A DNA stretch of 64,000 bases. It comes from Flavonifractor hominis. Its GTDB lineage: Bacteria > Bacillota > Clostridia > Oscillospirales > Oscillospiraceae. A program made the translations under genes and the position numbers. Numbering within the stretch: position 1 is the first letter of the stretch; every line of letters starts with the position of its first letter. Location: assembly GCF_040095835.1 (NCBI RefSeq), contig NZ_JBBMFT010000004.1, positions 270,988 to 334,987 on the forward strand, in the 5' to 3' direction. Positions 16,802 through 24,252 of the stretch are shown here, piece after piece. Under the pieces are notes generated by a model, which worked only from the letters and a program-made list of their open reading frames with translations, was not told the origin of the DNA and searched no databases.

Positions 16802-17781
16802 ATCCGGTTATTGCGCTGATCACTGCCGCTGTTATCACCGGCGCGCCCCTGCTCTTCGGCACCGTGGGTGAAATTTTGTCGGAGAAATCCGGCAACCTGA
16901 ACCTGGGCGTGGAAGGCATGATGTTCATGGGCGGCGCCCTGGGTCTGGGCGCGGCGTTCTACTATGAAAAGGCCGTGGGTACGGCGGTGTCCGGTCCCCT
17001 GGCCGTGGTGCTGGCCATCCTGGCAGCCTTTGCCGCCGGTGCCCTGGGTGCACTCATCTACGCGTTTCTTACCATTACCCTCCGGGCCAACCAGAATGTC
17101 ACCGGTCTGGCCCTGGCAATCTTCGGCACCGGCGTGGGCCAGTATGTAGGCGAGCTGATGCGGGTGAAGGAGGGGGGCTTTGTGGCCGTCAGCAACGAGC
17201 TGAAGGGCTACTTCCAGAATTCTCCCTTCCCCAAGGCCCTTCAGGACATCCCTGTGGTGGGCCAGCTGGTGTTCAGCTACAACATCTTTGTCTATCTGGC
17301 CATCGTGGTGGCGGTGGTAATGGGACTTTACCTCAATCGCAGCCGCTCAGGCCTCTATCTGCGTGCGGTGGGCGAGTCTCCCGCCACCGCCGATGCCGCC
17401 GGTATCCCGGTGACTCGATACAAGTACCTTTCCACCATCATCGGGGGCGGCTTGTCCGCTGTGGGCGGCATGGTGTATATCATGACCACCGCCGGCTGCG
17501 TGTGGAACCATGAAGGACTGTCCGGCGAGGGCTGGCTGGCCGTGGCGCTGGTCATCTTCTGCCTGTGGAGCCCCTACCGCGCCCTGTGGGGATCGGTACT
17601 CTTCGGCGGACTGATGATCCTCTATCTGCGCTTGGTACTGCCCTTTTTCCCCACCCAGCTCTACAAAATCCTGCCCTACGTGGTAACGGTGGTGGTGCTG
17701 GTGCTTACTTCTCTGCGCAACAATCGGGAGCAGCAGCCCCCGGCCAGTCTGGGATTGGCCTACTTCCGGGAGGAGCGGTAA
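16798..17781 (+). CDS. Nucleoside-type ABC transporter permease 2
   Basis: A 327-residue NupQ-like permease with about nine membrane helices. It carries the family signature SEKSGNLNLGVEGMMFMG near residues 30-47 and LYLRAVGESPATADAAGI in a cytoplasmic loop. The start overlaps the permease 1 stop (ATGA). It is the last gene of the operon and a strong terminator follows 19 nt after the stop. Confidence 0.92.
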   Translation: MNPVIALITAAVITGAPLLFGTVGEILSEKSGNLNLGVEGMMFMGGALGLGAAFYYEKAVGTAVSGPLAVVLAILAAFAAGALGALIYAFLTITLRANQNVTGLALAIFGTGVGQYVGELMRVKEGGFVAVSNELKGYFQNSPFPKALQDIPVVGQLVFSYNIFVYLAIVVAVVMGLYLNRSRSGLYLRAVGESPATADAAGIPVTRYKYLSTIIGGGLSAVGGMVYIMTTAGCVWNHEGLSGEGWLAVALVIFCLWSPYRALWGSVLFGGLMILYLRLVLPFFPTQLYKILPYVVTVVVLVLTSLRNNREQQPPASLGLAYFREER

Positions 17782-17799
17782 GCTCCTGCGGTAAATTGC

Positions 17800-17834
17800 A
17801 AAAGCCCTGGAACCATCTGGTTCCAGGGCTTTTT
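17800..17834 (+). terminator. Terminator of the ABC operon
   Basis: AAAAGCCCTGGAACC / GGTTCCAGGGCTTTT with an ATCT loop and a T-run. Confidence 0.9.
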
Positions 17835-17906
17835 AATGGGCAGAGAACGACGGGGACCGGACGCCTGCTCCTGACGTCCGGCCCCTGTCGAAGGAAAGAG
17901 GATACA

Positions 17907-17948
17907 ATGAATGAAATGAAAAGAAACTGTCTCTTGCAAGTGTTATGA
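17907..17948 (+). CDS. Tiny ORF A in a duplicated element
   Basis: Thirteen codons (MNEMKRNCLLQVL), or ten from the internal ATG at 17916 (MKRNCLLQVL), ending in tandem stops TGATAA. GGAAAGAGGA precedes the first ATG at a suitable distance. The DNA around it is repeated 170 nt downstream with a second MKR-starting ten-codon ORF, which is the main reason to take it seriously. A hairpin with a T-run follows the element. No function can be assigned; it may be a leader peptide, a secreted signal, or part of a small RNA. Confidence 0.3.
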   Translation: MNEMKRNCLLQVL

Positions 17949-18000
17949 TAACCGAGAAATGTTAACGAATAAAACAGGTTGTGTTACAGAAGTTTTAAAT
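17915..18000 (+). repeat. Direct repeat unit A of a tandem pair
   Basis: An 86-nt unit sharing ordered blocks with unit B at 18085-18173: AATGAAAAGAA, TGTCTCTTGC, ATGATAA, ATGTTAAC, GTTACA and TTAAAT. It covers the tiny ORF and its 3' region. An inverted pair CCGAGA/TCTCGG brackets the 3' half and extends just past it. Confidence 0.65.
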
Positions 18001-18030
18001 ATCTCGGATATTATGTAAAGTTGAGGTCAA

Positions 18031-18068
18031 AGAAACAGGGCAGCGGAGCTCACCCGCTGCCCGTTTCT
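18031..18068 (+). terminator. Hairpin terminator between repeat units A and B
   Basis: AGAAAC-A-GGGCAGCGG pairs with CCGCTGCCC-GTTTCT across a 7-nt loop. A modest T-rich end follows. It would end a short transcript from unit A. Confidence 0.65.
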
Positions 18069-18084
18069 TATGATTGGAGGATAG

Positions 18085-18173
18085 AATGAAAAGAAGCATT
18101 GTCTCTTGCTGGAAATGATAATAGCAAAGGGATGTTAACAAACCTAGCGCTGTTTGTTACAAAAGAATTAAAT
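18085..18173 (+). repeat. Direct repeat unit B of a tandem pair
   Basis: An 89-nt partner of unit A with the same block order and spacing. Its 3' part is bracketed by GCGCTG/CAGCGC instead of CCGAGA/TCTCGG: the stem bases have changed but pairing potential remains, which suggests that the RNA structure matters. It abuts the tadA stop codon on the other strand. Confidence 0.65.
18086..18118 (+). CDS. Tiny ORF B in a duplicated element
   Basis: Ten codons (MKRSIVSCWK) ending in TGATAA, preceded by a good ribosome site (GGAGGATAGA then ATG). It parallels tiny ORF A in start (MKR), length, a cysteine and tandem stops, while the middle differs. Both units lie between convergent genes where no other gene is present. 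Confidence 0.35.
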   Translation: MKRSIVSCWK

Positions 18174-18616
18174 CAGCGCAAATTTAGAAAAAAATTCTGG
18201 AGCAGTTGGGCGCACTCCTGTCCAAGAATGCCGCTGTAGATCCGGGGATGGTGATTAAAACGCTCTTCAAAGAGGTTGAGGACCGACCCGCAGCAGCCGG
18301 CCTTGTCGTCCTTGGCTCCATAGTAAAGAGCGGGAATACGGGCGTTGATAATAGCGCCGGCACACATGGGGCAGGGCTCCAGCGTGACGTAGAGAGAGCA
18401 CCCGGCCAGCCGCCAGCCCCCCAGGGTCTGACAGGCCTGGTGGATGGCTTCAATCTCTGCGTGGCCCAAAGCGGTGTACCCGGTTTCCCGCCGGTTGCGG
18501 CCCTGTCCCACCACTACGCCGTCCCGGACGATGACGCACCCCACGGGCACTTCGCCCTCAGCCATAGCCTGACGGGCCAGCTCCAGTGCCTGACGCATAT
18601 AGCATTCGTGATCCAT
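18173..18616 (-). CDS. tadA: tRNA-specific adenosine deaminase TadA
   Basis: A 147-residue zinc deaminase that converts A34 to inosine in the tRNA-Arg(ACG) anticodon. HAEIEAI supplies the zinc histidine and catalytic Glu, and EPCPMCAGAI supplies the two zinc cysteines. ALYYGAKDDKAGCCGS and a C-terminal NHHPRIYSGIL are TadA features. GGAGGTC precedes the ATG. Its promoter faces that of mntP within a shared dyad. Confidence 0.93.
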   Translation of the reverse strand: MDHECYMRQALELARQAMAEGEVPVGCVIVRDGVVVGQGRNRRETGYTALGHAEIEAIHQACQTLGGWRLAGCSLYVTLEPCPMCAGAIINARIPALYYGAKDDKAGCCGSVLNLFEERFNHHPRIYSGILGQECAQLLQNFFLNLR

Positions 18617-18651
18617 GAAGACCTCCTGTCTCGTTGGTATCTCTCTATTTG

Positions 18652-18683
18652 TTATAGCATATCCTGTGTGCGTATGCTATAAT
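18652..18683. promoter_or_regulatory. Divergent extended -10 promoters of tadA and mntP
   Basis: TTATAGCATA and TATGCTATAA form a perfect 10-bp inverted repeat with an 11-nt spacer. Each arm carries an extended -10: TGC-TATAAT (18675-18683) toward mntP and TGC-TATAAC toward tadA on the minus strand. The symmetry could simply result from two facing promoters, or could bind one dimeric regulator. No yybP-ykoY Mn riboswitch fits in the ~40-nt mntP leader. Confidence 0.65.
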
Positions 18684-18725
18684 TTGTTTCAGCTTATTTG
18701 AATTTTGTGTGACAGGTGATTACAG

Positions 18726-19283
18726 TTGATTGAGATTTTCCTCATTGCCGTCAGTCTGGCCTTGGATGCCTTTGCCGTCTCGGTTTCCAGCGGAATTTCC
18801 ATCCCCGGTTTCGGCGGACGCCAGGCGGTCAAGATGGGTCTGTGGTTCGGTGCGTTTCAGTTTGCCATGCCGTTGATCGGCTGGGTGCTGGGCGCGGGCG
18901 TGAGCCAGTACATACAGGCGGTGGACCACTGGGTGGCCTTCGCCCTGCTGGCTGCCATCGGTGGGAAAATGGCCTGGGAGGCGCTGCGCGGCGGAGAGGA
19001 GGATGAGGCACCGGCTGACCTGTCTGCCCGGCGGCTGTGCCTGCTGGCCATTGCCACCAGTATTGACGCGCTGGCTGTGGGGGTGTCCATGGCTTTTATG
19101 CGGGTGGATGTTTTGCTCTCTGCCGCAGTAATTGGCGTGGTGGCCTTTGTTCTGTCGGTGGTGGGCGGCCTGGCGGGCCGGCGGCTGGGGCGGCTGTTCC
19201 AGCGCCGGGCGGAGCTGGCTGGCGGCCTGGTGCTCATCGGTATCGGCGTAAAGATTTTGCTGGAGCATCTGATGGGAGGCTGA
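18726..19283 (+). CDS. mntP: Manganese efflux pump MntP
   Basis: A 185-residue inner-membrane Mn2+ exporter with six predicted helices arranged as two similar halves. The paired motifs ALDAFAVSVSSG (helix 1) and TSIDALAVGVSMAF (helix 4) contain the conserved Asp residues. The start is TTG with AGGTGA 7 nt upstream; no in-frame ATG is better placed. It is followed after 4 nt by yqeC, so Mn export is co-transcribed with the molybdenum hydroxylase accessory genes. Confidence 0.9.
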   Translation: MIEIFLIAVSLALDAFAVSVSSGISIPGFGGRQAVKMGLWFGAFQFAMPLIGWVLGAGVSQYIQAVDHWVAFALLAAIGGKMAWEALRGGEEDEAPADLSARRLCLLAIATSIDALAVGVSMAFMRVDVLLSAAVIGVVAFVLSVVGGLAGRRLGRLFQRRAELAGGLVLIGIGVKILLEHLMGG

Positions 19284-19287
19284 GCAT

Positions 19288-20010
19288 ATGGGCATCTGGG
19301 AAACGCTGGCGCTGGATATGGACCGCCACCGGGTGGTGGCCCTGGTGGGTGCGGGAGGTAAGTCATCCACTCTCTACGCCCTGGCGCGGCAGGCCAGGGA
19401 CGCGGGAAGGACGGTGATCATCACCACCACCACTCACATCCTGCCCCATCCAGGGCTGCTCTGTACAGACGAGGCGGACCCCAACCGCCTGCGGGCCCTG
19501 CTGGAGCGCCGCGGCGTCATTACCGTGGGCTGGATAGGGAAAGAGGGTAAGCTCACCGGGACCGAGGCGCTTGCCCCCTGCCTGGCGGCGGCGGATGTAG
19601 TAGTGGTGGAGGCCGACGGAGCCCGTACACGGCCGCTGAAGGTGCCCGCTGCCCATGAGCCGGTTATTCCACCTGAGGCCCGGGCGGTGGTGGCAGTGGC
19701 CGGTATGGACAGCGTAGGCGAATCCATCGGAGAGGTATGCCACCGGCCGGAGCTGGTGTGCGCACTGCTCCACCGGCAGCTCACCGACCTCATTACCCCC
19801 TGGGATGTGGCGGAGATTTTAGCCAGCCCCCAGGGAGGGCGTAAAGGAGTGGCGGAGGAGATGGCCTTCCGCTGTCTGCTCAACAAGACGGAAGAGCCCC
19901 AGCGGGCGGATTACGCCCGGCAGATTCGTGCGCTGCTGGCCCAGCAGGGAATCCAGAGCGCCATTACCTATTATACGGAAGAGGAGCGAGGCGGACGATG
20001 CTTATTTTGA
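19288..20010 (+). CDS. yqeC: YqeC-like selenium-dependent hydroxylase accessory protein
   Basis: 240 residues. The P-loop ALVGAGGKSSTLYAL near residue 18, TVIITTTTHI, and DVVVVEADGARTRPLKVPAAHEPVIP in the middle match the YqeC family, which is found with selenium-dependent molybdenum hydroxylases (E. coli yqeC-yqeB-mocA locus). The exact reaction is not established; an ATP-dependent role in selenium or cofactor insertion is assumed. It overlaps yqeB by 13 nt. Confidence 0.85.
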   Translation: MGIWETLALDMDRHRVVALVGAGGKSSTLYALARQARDAGRTVIITTTTHILPHPGLLCTDEADPNRLRALLERRGVITVGWIGKEGKLTGTEALAPCLAAADVVVVEADGARTRPLKVPAAHEPVIPPEARAVVAVAGMDSVGESIGEVCHRPELVCALLHRQLTDLITPWDVAEILASPQGGRKGVAEEMAFRCLLNKTEEPQRADYARQIRALLAQQGIQSAITYYTEEERGGRCLF

Positions 20011-20801
20011 TCAAAGGTGCGGGCGATCTGGCTACCGGCACCGCGGTGCGGCTGCACCGGGCGGGGTTCCGGGTGGTCATGACCGACCTGGCCCGGCCCA
20101 CTGCCGTACGCCGTACGGTGGCTTTCAGCCAGTGCATGTACGACGGCGGCGCCCTGGTGGAAGGGGTACAGGCCTGCCGGGCGGCCGATGCCGGAGAGGC
20201 CCGGCTGGTGCTGCAGCGGGGAGAGGTCCCTGTATTATGTGATCCGGAGGCTCATGTATTGAGGGACATGCCCTTCGATGCGGTGGTGGATGCCGTTATG
20301 GCCAAACGCAACCTGGGTACCGCCATTACGGATGCCCCCGTCGTGTTGGCCCTGGGGCCGGGGTTTACCGCCGGGGTAGACTGCCATGGGGTGATCGAGA
20401 CCATGCGGGGCCACGATCTGGGCCGTCTTATCACCCAGGGCGCGGCCATGCCCAACACCGGGGTGCCCGGTGAGGTGGGCGGCTGCACCGAGGGACGCAT
20501 CATCCGCGCTCCGGCCAGCGGCGTATTCGAGCCGGTGGCCCGGATCGGCCAGAAGGTGGAGCAGGGCGAGGTGGTGGCCCGGGTGGGTACGGCTGAGGTA
20601 GCTGCCCAGATTACCGGTATTGTCCGGGGAATGCTCCCGGCGGGATTGGAGGTCACCGCCGGGATGAAAGCGGGGGACATCGATCCCCGCTGTGAGGTGC
20701 GCCACTGCTTTACCGTGTCGGACAAGGCCCGGGCCATTGCCGGGGGCGTATTGGAAGGACTTTTATATTTCGGAAGGAGAGCGGGCATATGGAGCGACTG
20801 A
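19998..20801 (+). CDS. yqeB: YqeB/EF2563-family molybdenum hydroxylase accessory protein
   Basis: 267 residues. The N-terminus IKGAGDLATGTAVRLHRAGF is a Rossmann nucleotide-binding turn, and VVDAVMAKRNLGTAITDAP is a family hallmark. The C-terminal 100 residues (RIIRAPASGVFEPVARIGQ, KVEQGEVVARVG) look like a biotinyl/lipoyl-type barrel without the modified Lys. The family tracks selenium-dependent molybdenum hydroxylases. It overlaps yqeC upstream and the XdhC-type gene downstream by 13 nt each, so the three are tightly coupled. Confidence 0.85.
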   Translation: MLILIKGAGDLATGTAVRLHRAGFRVVMTDLARPTAVRRTVAFSQCMYDGGALVEGVQACRAADAGEARLVLQRGEVPVLCDPEAHVLRDMPFDAVVDAVMAKRNLGTAITDAPVVLALGPGFTAGVDCHGVIETMRGHDLGRLITQGAAMPNTGVPGEVGGCTEGRIIRAPASGVFEPVARIGQKVEQGEVVARVGTAEVAAQITGIVRGMLPAGLEVTAGMKAGDIDPRCEVRHCFTVSDKARAIAGGVLEGLLYFGRRAGIWSD

Positions 20802-21541
20802 TCCTGTGCGGCGGCGGCCACGTATCCCTGCAGGTGGCCTGGATCGCCCAGCGGCTGGACTTTGAACTCTTTGTCATCGATGACCGGGCGGACTTTGCAA
20901 ACCGGGAGCGCTTCCCTATGGCACGGGAAGTGCTGTGCATGCCCTTCCTGGAGGCTTTGGACCAGCTGGGCAGCCGGAGCAGCGACTACTATGTCATCCT
21001 CAGCCGGGGCCATGCCCACGACCGGGACTGCCTGGAGCACGTGCTGCGGGGCCAGTACGCCTACGCAGGCATGATCGGCAGCAAGACCAAGGTGGCCACC
21101 GTTATGAAGTCCCTGCGGGAGGAGGGCTTTGACCAGCAGGTGCTGGACGGAGTGTACTCTCCCATCGGTCTGGATATCGGAGCCCAGAGCCCGGCGGAGA
21201 TCGCTGTGGCCATCGCCGCCCAGCTCATCCAGGTGCGGGCCGCTCTGGGGCCCGGCGCAGTTCCTCCGCCGAAGGGGCCGGGAGTACTGTGCACCATTGT
21301 AGAAAAACATGGTTCCGCCCCCCGAGGTGTGGGAACCTGGATGCTGGTGCATCCGGATGGCTCCTGTGAGGGCACCATCGGCGGCGGCGAGGTGGAATAT
21401 CTGGCCCAGCAGCAGGCTGTGGAGCTGTGGATGAATGGCGGGACCCGGATGCGCAAACACTACGATCTGTCCCACGCCGCCGAGGAGCTGGGCATGGTGT
21501 GCGGCGGGAAGATCGACGTGGAATTTGAGGTGCAGCGATGA
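20789..21541 (+). CDS. XdhC/CoxI-family maturation factor, permuted domain order
   Basis: 250 residues. In family members the Moco-handling XdhC_CoxI domain usually comes first and the Rossmann domain second. Here the Rossmann domain is first (LILCGGGHVSLQVAWIAQRL with VIDDRADFANRERFP, then AYAGMIGSKTK) and the XdhC_CoxI part second (VLCTIVEKHGSAPRGVGTWM, CEGTIGGGEVE). Such proteins insert sulfur into, or bind, the molybdenum cofactor of xanthine dehydrogenase-type enzymes. The likely client is the XDH at 30.8-34.5 kb. The stop overlaps the next start (ATGA). Confidence 0.85.
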   Translation: MERLILCGGGHVSLQVAWIAQRLDFELFVIDDRADFANRERFPMAREVLCMPFLEALDQLGSRSSDYYVILSRGHAHDRDCLEHVLRGQYAYAGMIGSKTKVATVMKSLREEGFDQQVLDGVYSPIGLDIGAQSPAEIAVAIAAQLIQVRAALGPGAVPPPKGPGVLCTIVEKHGSAPRGVGTWMLVHPDGSCEGTIGGGEVEYLAQQQAVELWMNGGTRMRKHYDLSHAAEELGMVCGGKIDVEFEVQR

Positions 21542-21813
21542 AACCGATCCAGCTGTTTGTGCTGAAGAATTGTCCCCACTGCCGGCTGGCCCTGCGCTAT
21601 CAGCAGGAGTTGTTGGAGGAGCACCCTCAGTGGAGGGAAATCCCCCTACGGGTGGTGGATGAGGCGGCGGAGGCCGCCTATGCGGACACCTTTGATTACT
21701 ACTATGTCCCCTGTTATTATGTGGACGGCGTTAAGCTCCACGAGGGGCACGCGGAGAAAGCGGATGTGGAAGCGGTGTTCCGCGCCGCCGCGGAAGAGAC
21801 CATAAACGTGTAA
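21538..21813 (+). CDS. Small thioredoxin-fold (glutaredoxin-like) protein
   Basis: 91 residues with FVLKNCPHCRLALRY at the N-terminus, giving a CPHC redox motif, and YYYVPCYYVDG as the cis-Pro loop region of a glutaredoxin/thioredoxin fold. It is translationally coupled to the XdhC-type gene. That suggests a thiol or selenol transfer role in hydroxylase maturation, though this is inferred from position. A strong terminator overlaps its stop codon. Confidence 0.75.
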   Translation: MKPIQLFVLKNCPHCRLALRYQQELLEEHPQWREIPLRVVDEAAEAAYADTFDYYYVPCYYVDGVKLHEGHAEKADVEAVFRAAAEETINV

Positions 21814-21848
21814 AAAAAGCCGCCGGGCAGCCGCCCGGCGGCTTTTTT
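21813..21848 (+). terminator. Terminator of the mntP-yqeC-yqeB operon
   Basis: AAAAAAGCCGCCGGGC / GCCCGGCGGCTTTTTT around a short loop. Confidence 0.92.
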
Positions 21849-21858
21849 GTCTGAAACA

Positions 21859-21887
21859 GGAAACCAAACCGCCTTCTGGAGCGTATA
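21859..21887 (+). promoter_or_regulatory. ECF-type promoter of sigma/anti-sigma pair 1
   Basis: GGAAAC, exactly 17 nt, CGTATA. This is the GAAAC/CGTA pattern of ECF (SigW-like) promoters. The same element with the same spacer precedes pair 2, so autoregulation is likely. Confidence 0.65.
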
Positions 21888-21911
21888 AGAAAGAGAAAGG
21901 AGGGGGCGGAG

Positions 21912-22400
21912 TTGAACCAAGCGTGGAACGACCCGGCGGAACTGGCCCGGCAGTATGCCAAGACCATCTTCCGCCTGGCCTATGCCCGCACGGGCAGTCA
22001 GATCGACGCGGAGGACGTGATGCAGGAGGTTTTTGTCCGCCTGCTGCGTGCCCGACCGGACTTTGACAGTCAGGAGCATGCCAAAGCCTGGTTGCTGCGT
22101 GTGGCAATCAACTGCACCAATGATCTGTTTCGGCTCTCCCGGCGGCGGAGAGAACAGCCGCTGCCCGATACGCTGCCTGCTCCCGAGCGGGAGGAAGGGG
22201 GCGTGGTGGAAGCGGTGCTGGCACTGCCACCCAAGTACCGTATCGTAGTGCATCTGTATTACTATGAGGAACTGAGCATAGCAGAGATCGCTTCCATACT
22301 GGGCAAGAGTGAGGGTACGGTAAAGTCCCGGCTGTTCCGGGCTCGGGCATTGCTGCGGCAATATCTGGAGGAGGACGACAATGTTTCAGAACGACTATAG
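21912..22400 (+). CDS. ECF RNA polymerase sigma factor (pair 1)
   Basis: A 162-residue sigma-70 family ECF factor. Region 2 (about 12-75) carries YARTGSQIDAEDVMQEVFVR and HAKAWLLRVAINCTNDLFR; region 4 (about 105-155) carries LPPKYRIVVHLYYYEELSIAEIA and SEGTVKSRLFRAR. The start is TTG with AAAGGAGG upstream. It overlaps the anti-sigma gene by 20 nt, the usual coupling. It is about half identical to the sigma factor at 23764, showing a duplicated module. Confidence 0.9.
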   Translation: MNQAWNDPAELARQYAKTIFRLAYARTGSQIDAEDVMQEVFVRLLRARPDFDSQEHAKAWLLRVAINCTNDLFRLSRRRREQPLPDTLPAPEREEGGVVEAVLALPPKYRIVVHLYYYEELSIAEIASILGKSEGTVKSRLFRARALLRQYLEEDDNVSERL

Positions 22401-23628
22401 GCGGGAAATGGATGGCCTTATGCCCGGTCAGGCAGCGCTGGAGCGGCTGAATGCTTTGCTGGAGGCTGACAAGCTTCCGCCGCGCCGCAGTTGGCAGGGG
22501 CGGCGGCGGGCCGTGGCAGCGGTGGGGTTGTGCGCCGTGCTGGCTGTGTCCGCCCTGGCGGCTGGTCCCACGCTGTGGGCGCAGCTGGAACAGCATCTGG
22601 GCGGCTTTGCACCTTATGTTCAGCCTATGGAGGGCACTGCGGTGGAGCAGGGCATCCGTGTTGAGCTGCAAAGCGGTATTGCCGACGGTGCCGGGTTCCG
22701 GGTCTATGCGACCCTGACAGATCTGGAGGGCGACCGGCTCAATGACCATACCACCGTACGTGCCCGGCTGCGCAACGATGCGGAGGACGAGATCGCAGTC
22801 TCCTGCCACACCTTGGAATGGGAGGAGGAGAGCCACACTCTGCTGCTGGAGCTGGAGCAGGACACGGAGGAGCTGCCCAAGGATGGGCTGGAACTGGTGC
22901 TTACCAGTATTGACCCTGCGGAACACTGGGAGGAGGAGACGCTGTTTGCGCCGCCTGAAACGACACAGACACTGGAGAGCACCGGGGATGGACTGGAAGA
23001 GGTGCTTCTGCCCGGCCAGAATCCACAGACGAACCCGGACGCTCCGGATTACAGCATCAGCTCCATAGGGTTTGGCCGGGACGGCTGTCTCCATGTCCGG
23101 CTGCGGTGGGACTCAGACCGGCAATGCGAGGGAATGACAGTGATCCCTATGGACCGGGACGGTACACCGCTGAGTAGCTGCCGCACACTGGCGCTGGAGG
23201 ACGGCTGGGAGTGTGTGCTGGAAGAGATCGGCCCTGAGCAGTTGTCCGAAGTCCATACTCTGGCGGTCAATGCGTCCTGCTCCTCGGGCGAGCCTGCGCT
23301 GCGGGGAGAATGGGTCCTTCCACTGGAACTGGAGCGGGCCCGTGAGCGGGTAATCGCCCTGGATCCCAATCAGACGGACGGCTATGCGCGGGAGGTACGT
23401 ATCTCCTGCCTAGGGGTAACGGTGGTAGGAGATGCCGCAGAACCTCTGGAGCAAATACAACCGGTGGAGGTATTCTGCAAGGATGGCGCTGCGTTGCAGT
23501 CGGTGAGCCTGATGGCGACCCAGGACCGGGACGGGACGCGCTGGGAGGTCTGGCGATTTGATGAGCCCATCACGCTGGAGACCATTGACTACATTACCGT
23601 CGGTGGGACTCCCATCGCCCTAGGCTGA
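22381..23628 (+). CDS. Membrane anti-sigma factor with large outer domain (pair 1)
   Basis: 415 residues. The first ~40 are cytoplasmic and polar, followed by one membrane helix (AVAAVGLCAVLAVSALAAGP, about 44-63). About 350 extracellular residues are rich in acidic and beta-strand-like segments, with the shared motif LLPGQNPQTNPD in mid-domain. This resembles DUF4179-type anti-sigma proteins encoded next to ECF factors in Clostridia. It probably binds its sigma factor inside the cell and senses an envelope signal outside. Its overlap with the sigma gene and the paralogue at 24233 support this. Confidence 0.78.
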   Translation: MFQNDYRREMDGLMPGQAALERLNALLEADKLPPRRSWQGRRRAVAAVGLCAVLAVSALAAGPTLWAQLEQHLGGFAPYVQPMEGTAVEQGIRVELQSGIADGAGFRVYATLTDLEGDRLNDHTTVRARLRNDAEDEIAVSCHTLEWEEESHTLLLELEQDTEELPKDGLELVLTSIDPAEHWEEETLFAPPETTQTLESTGDGLEEVLLPGQNPQTNPDAPDYSISSIGFGRDGCLHVRLRWDSDRQCEGMTVIPMDRDGTPLSSCRTLALEDGWECVLEEIGPEQLSEVHTLAVNASCSSGEPALRGEWVLPLELERARERVIALDPNQTDGYAREVRISCLGVTVVGDAAEPLEQIQPVEVFCKDGAALQSVSLMATQDRDGTRWEVWRFDEPITLETIDYITVGGTPIALG

Positions 23629-23711
23629 GGCTCGCCTCCGTTCCAACGGCTTCGACAAAACGGGAAAATGCTGTAAAGTAGAATTACATTACAAATAAAA
23701 AGAAGAAACAG

Positions 23712-23740
23712 TGAAACATTTTTGCCTGCTGCTGCGGATA
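23712..23740 (+). promoter_or_regulatory. ECF-type promoter of sigma/anti-sigma pair 2
   Basis: TGAAAC, exactly 17 nt, CGGATA, 24 nt before the ATG of sigma factor 2. It matches the element before pair 1. Confidence 0.6.
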
Positions 23741-23763
23741 AAGGGCAGAAAGGGGATGAGACG

Positions 23764-24252
23764 ATGGCTTTGGAGTACGATCCGGGGGATCTGGCCGGAC
23801 GGTATGGTCCGGCGGTGTATCGCCTGGCGTTTGCCCGCACGGGCAGCCGGGCCGATGCGGAGGACGTGATGCAGGAGACCTTTCTGCGCCTGGTGCGCCG
23901 CCGCCCGGTGCTGGAGAGCGAGGAGCACGCCAAAGCCTGGCTGATCCACGTGGCCCTGGGGTGCGTAGCGGACCTGTACCGGACGCCATGGCGGCGGCAC
24001 GATTTGCCCCTCAGCGAGGACTTGTCCGCCCCGGAACCGGCGGAATGTGGCGTGTTGGAGGCAGTGCTGGCGCTGCCGGAGAAGTACCGGGTGCCGGTGC
24101 ACCTTTACTACTATGAGGAGCTGACCACCGCCCAGATTGCCCGGGTAATGGGAAAGAAGGAGGCCACTGTGCGCACTTGGCTGCGGCGGGGCAGGCTGTT
24201 GCTGAGTCAGATGCTGAAAGGGGGAGCGGGCGATGTGGAAGCAGGAATATAA
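23764..24252 (+). CDS. ECF RNA polymerase sigma factor (pair 2)
   Basis: A 162-residue ECF factor parallel to pair 1: FARTGSRADAEDVMQETFLR and HAKAWLIHVALGCVADLYR in region 2, LPEKYRVPVHLYYYEELTTAQIA and EATVRTWLRRGR in region 4. The region 4 recognition helix differs (KKEATVRTWLRR versus KSEGTVKSRLFR), so promoter choice may have diverged. The ATG at 23764 follows GAAAGGGG; an in-frame upstream ATG at 23722 would overlap the predicted promoter. It overlaps its anti-sigma gene by 20 nt. Confidence 0.9.
   Translation: MALEYDPGDLAGRYGPAVYRLAFARTGSRADAEDVMQETFLRLVRRRPVLESEEHAKAWLIHVALGCVADLYRTPWRRHDLPLSEDLSAPEPAECGVLEAVLALPEKYRVPVHLYYYEELTTAQIARVMGKKEATVRTWLRRGRLLLSQMLKGGAGDVEAGI

Noticed and set aside
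18684..18725. yybP-ykoY manganese riboswitch before mntP
   Set aside because: The leader is about 40 nt and lacks the paired loop motifs.
23650..23660. TTTTGTCGAAG (minus strand), close to a Spo0A box, upstream of sigma factor 2
   Set aside because: A single near-match about 50 nt upstream of the ECF -35 element; too weak alone to claim Spo0A control.
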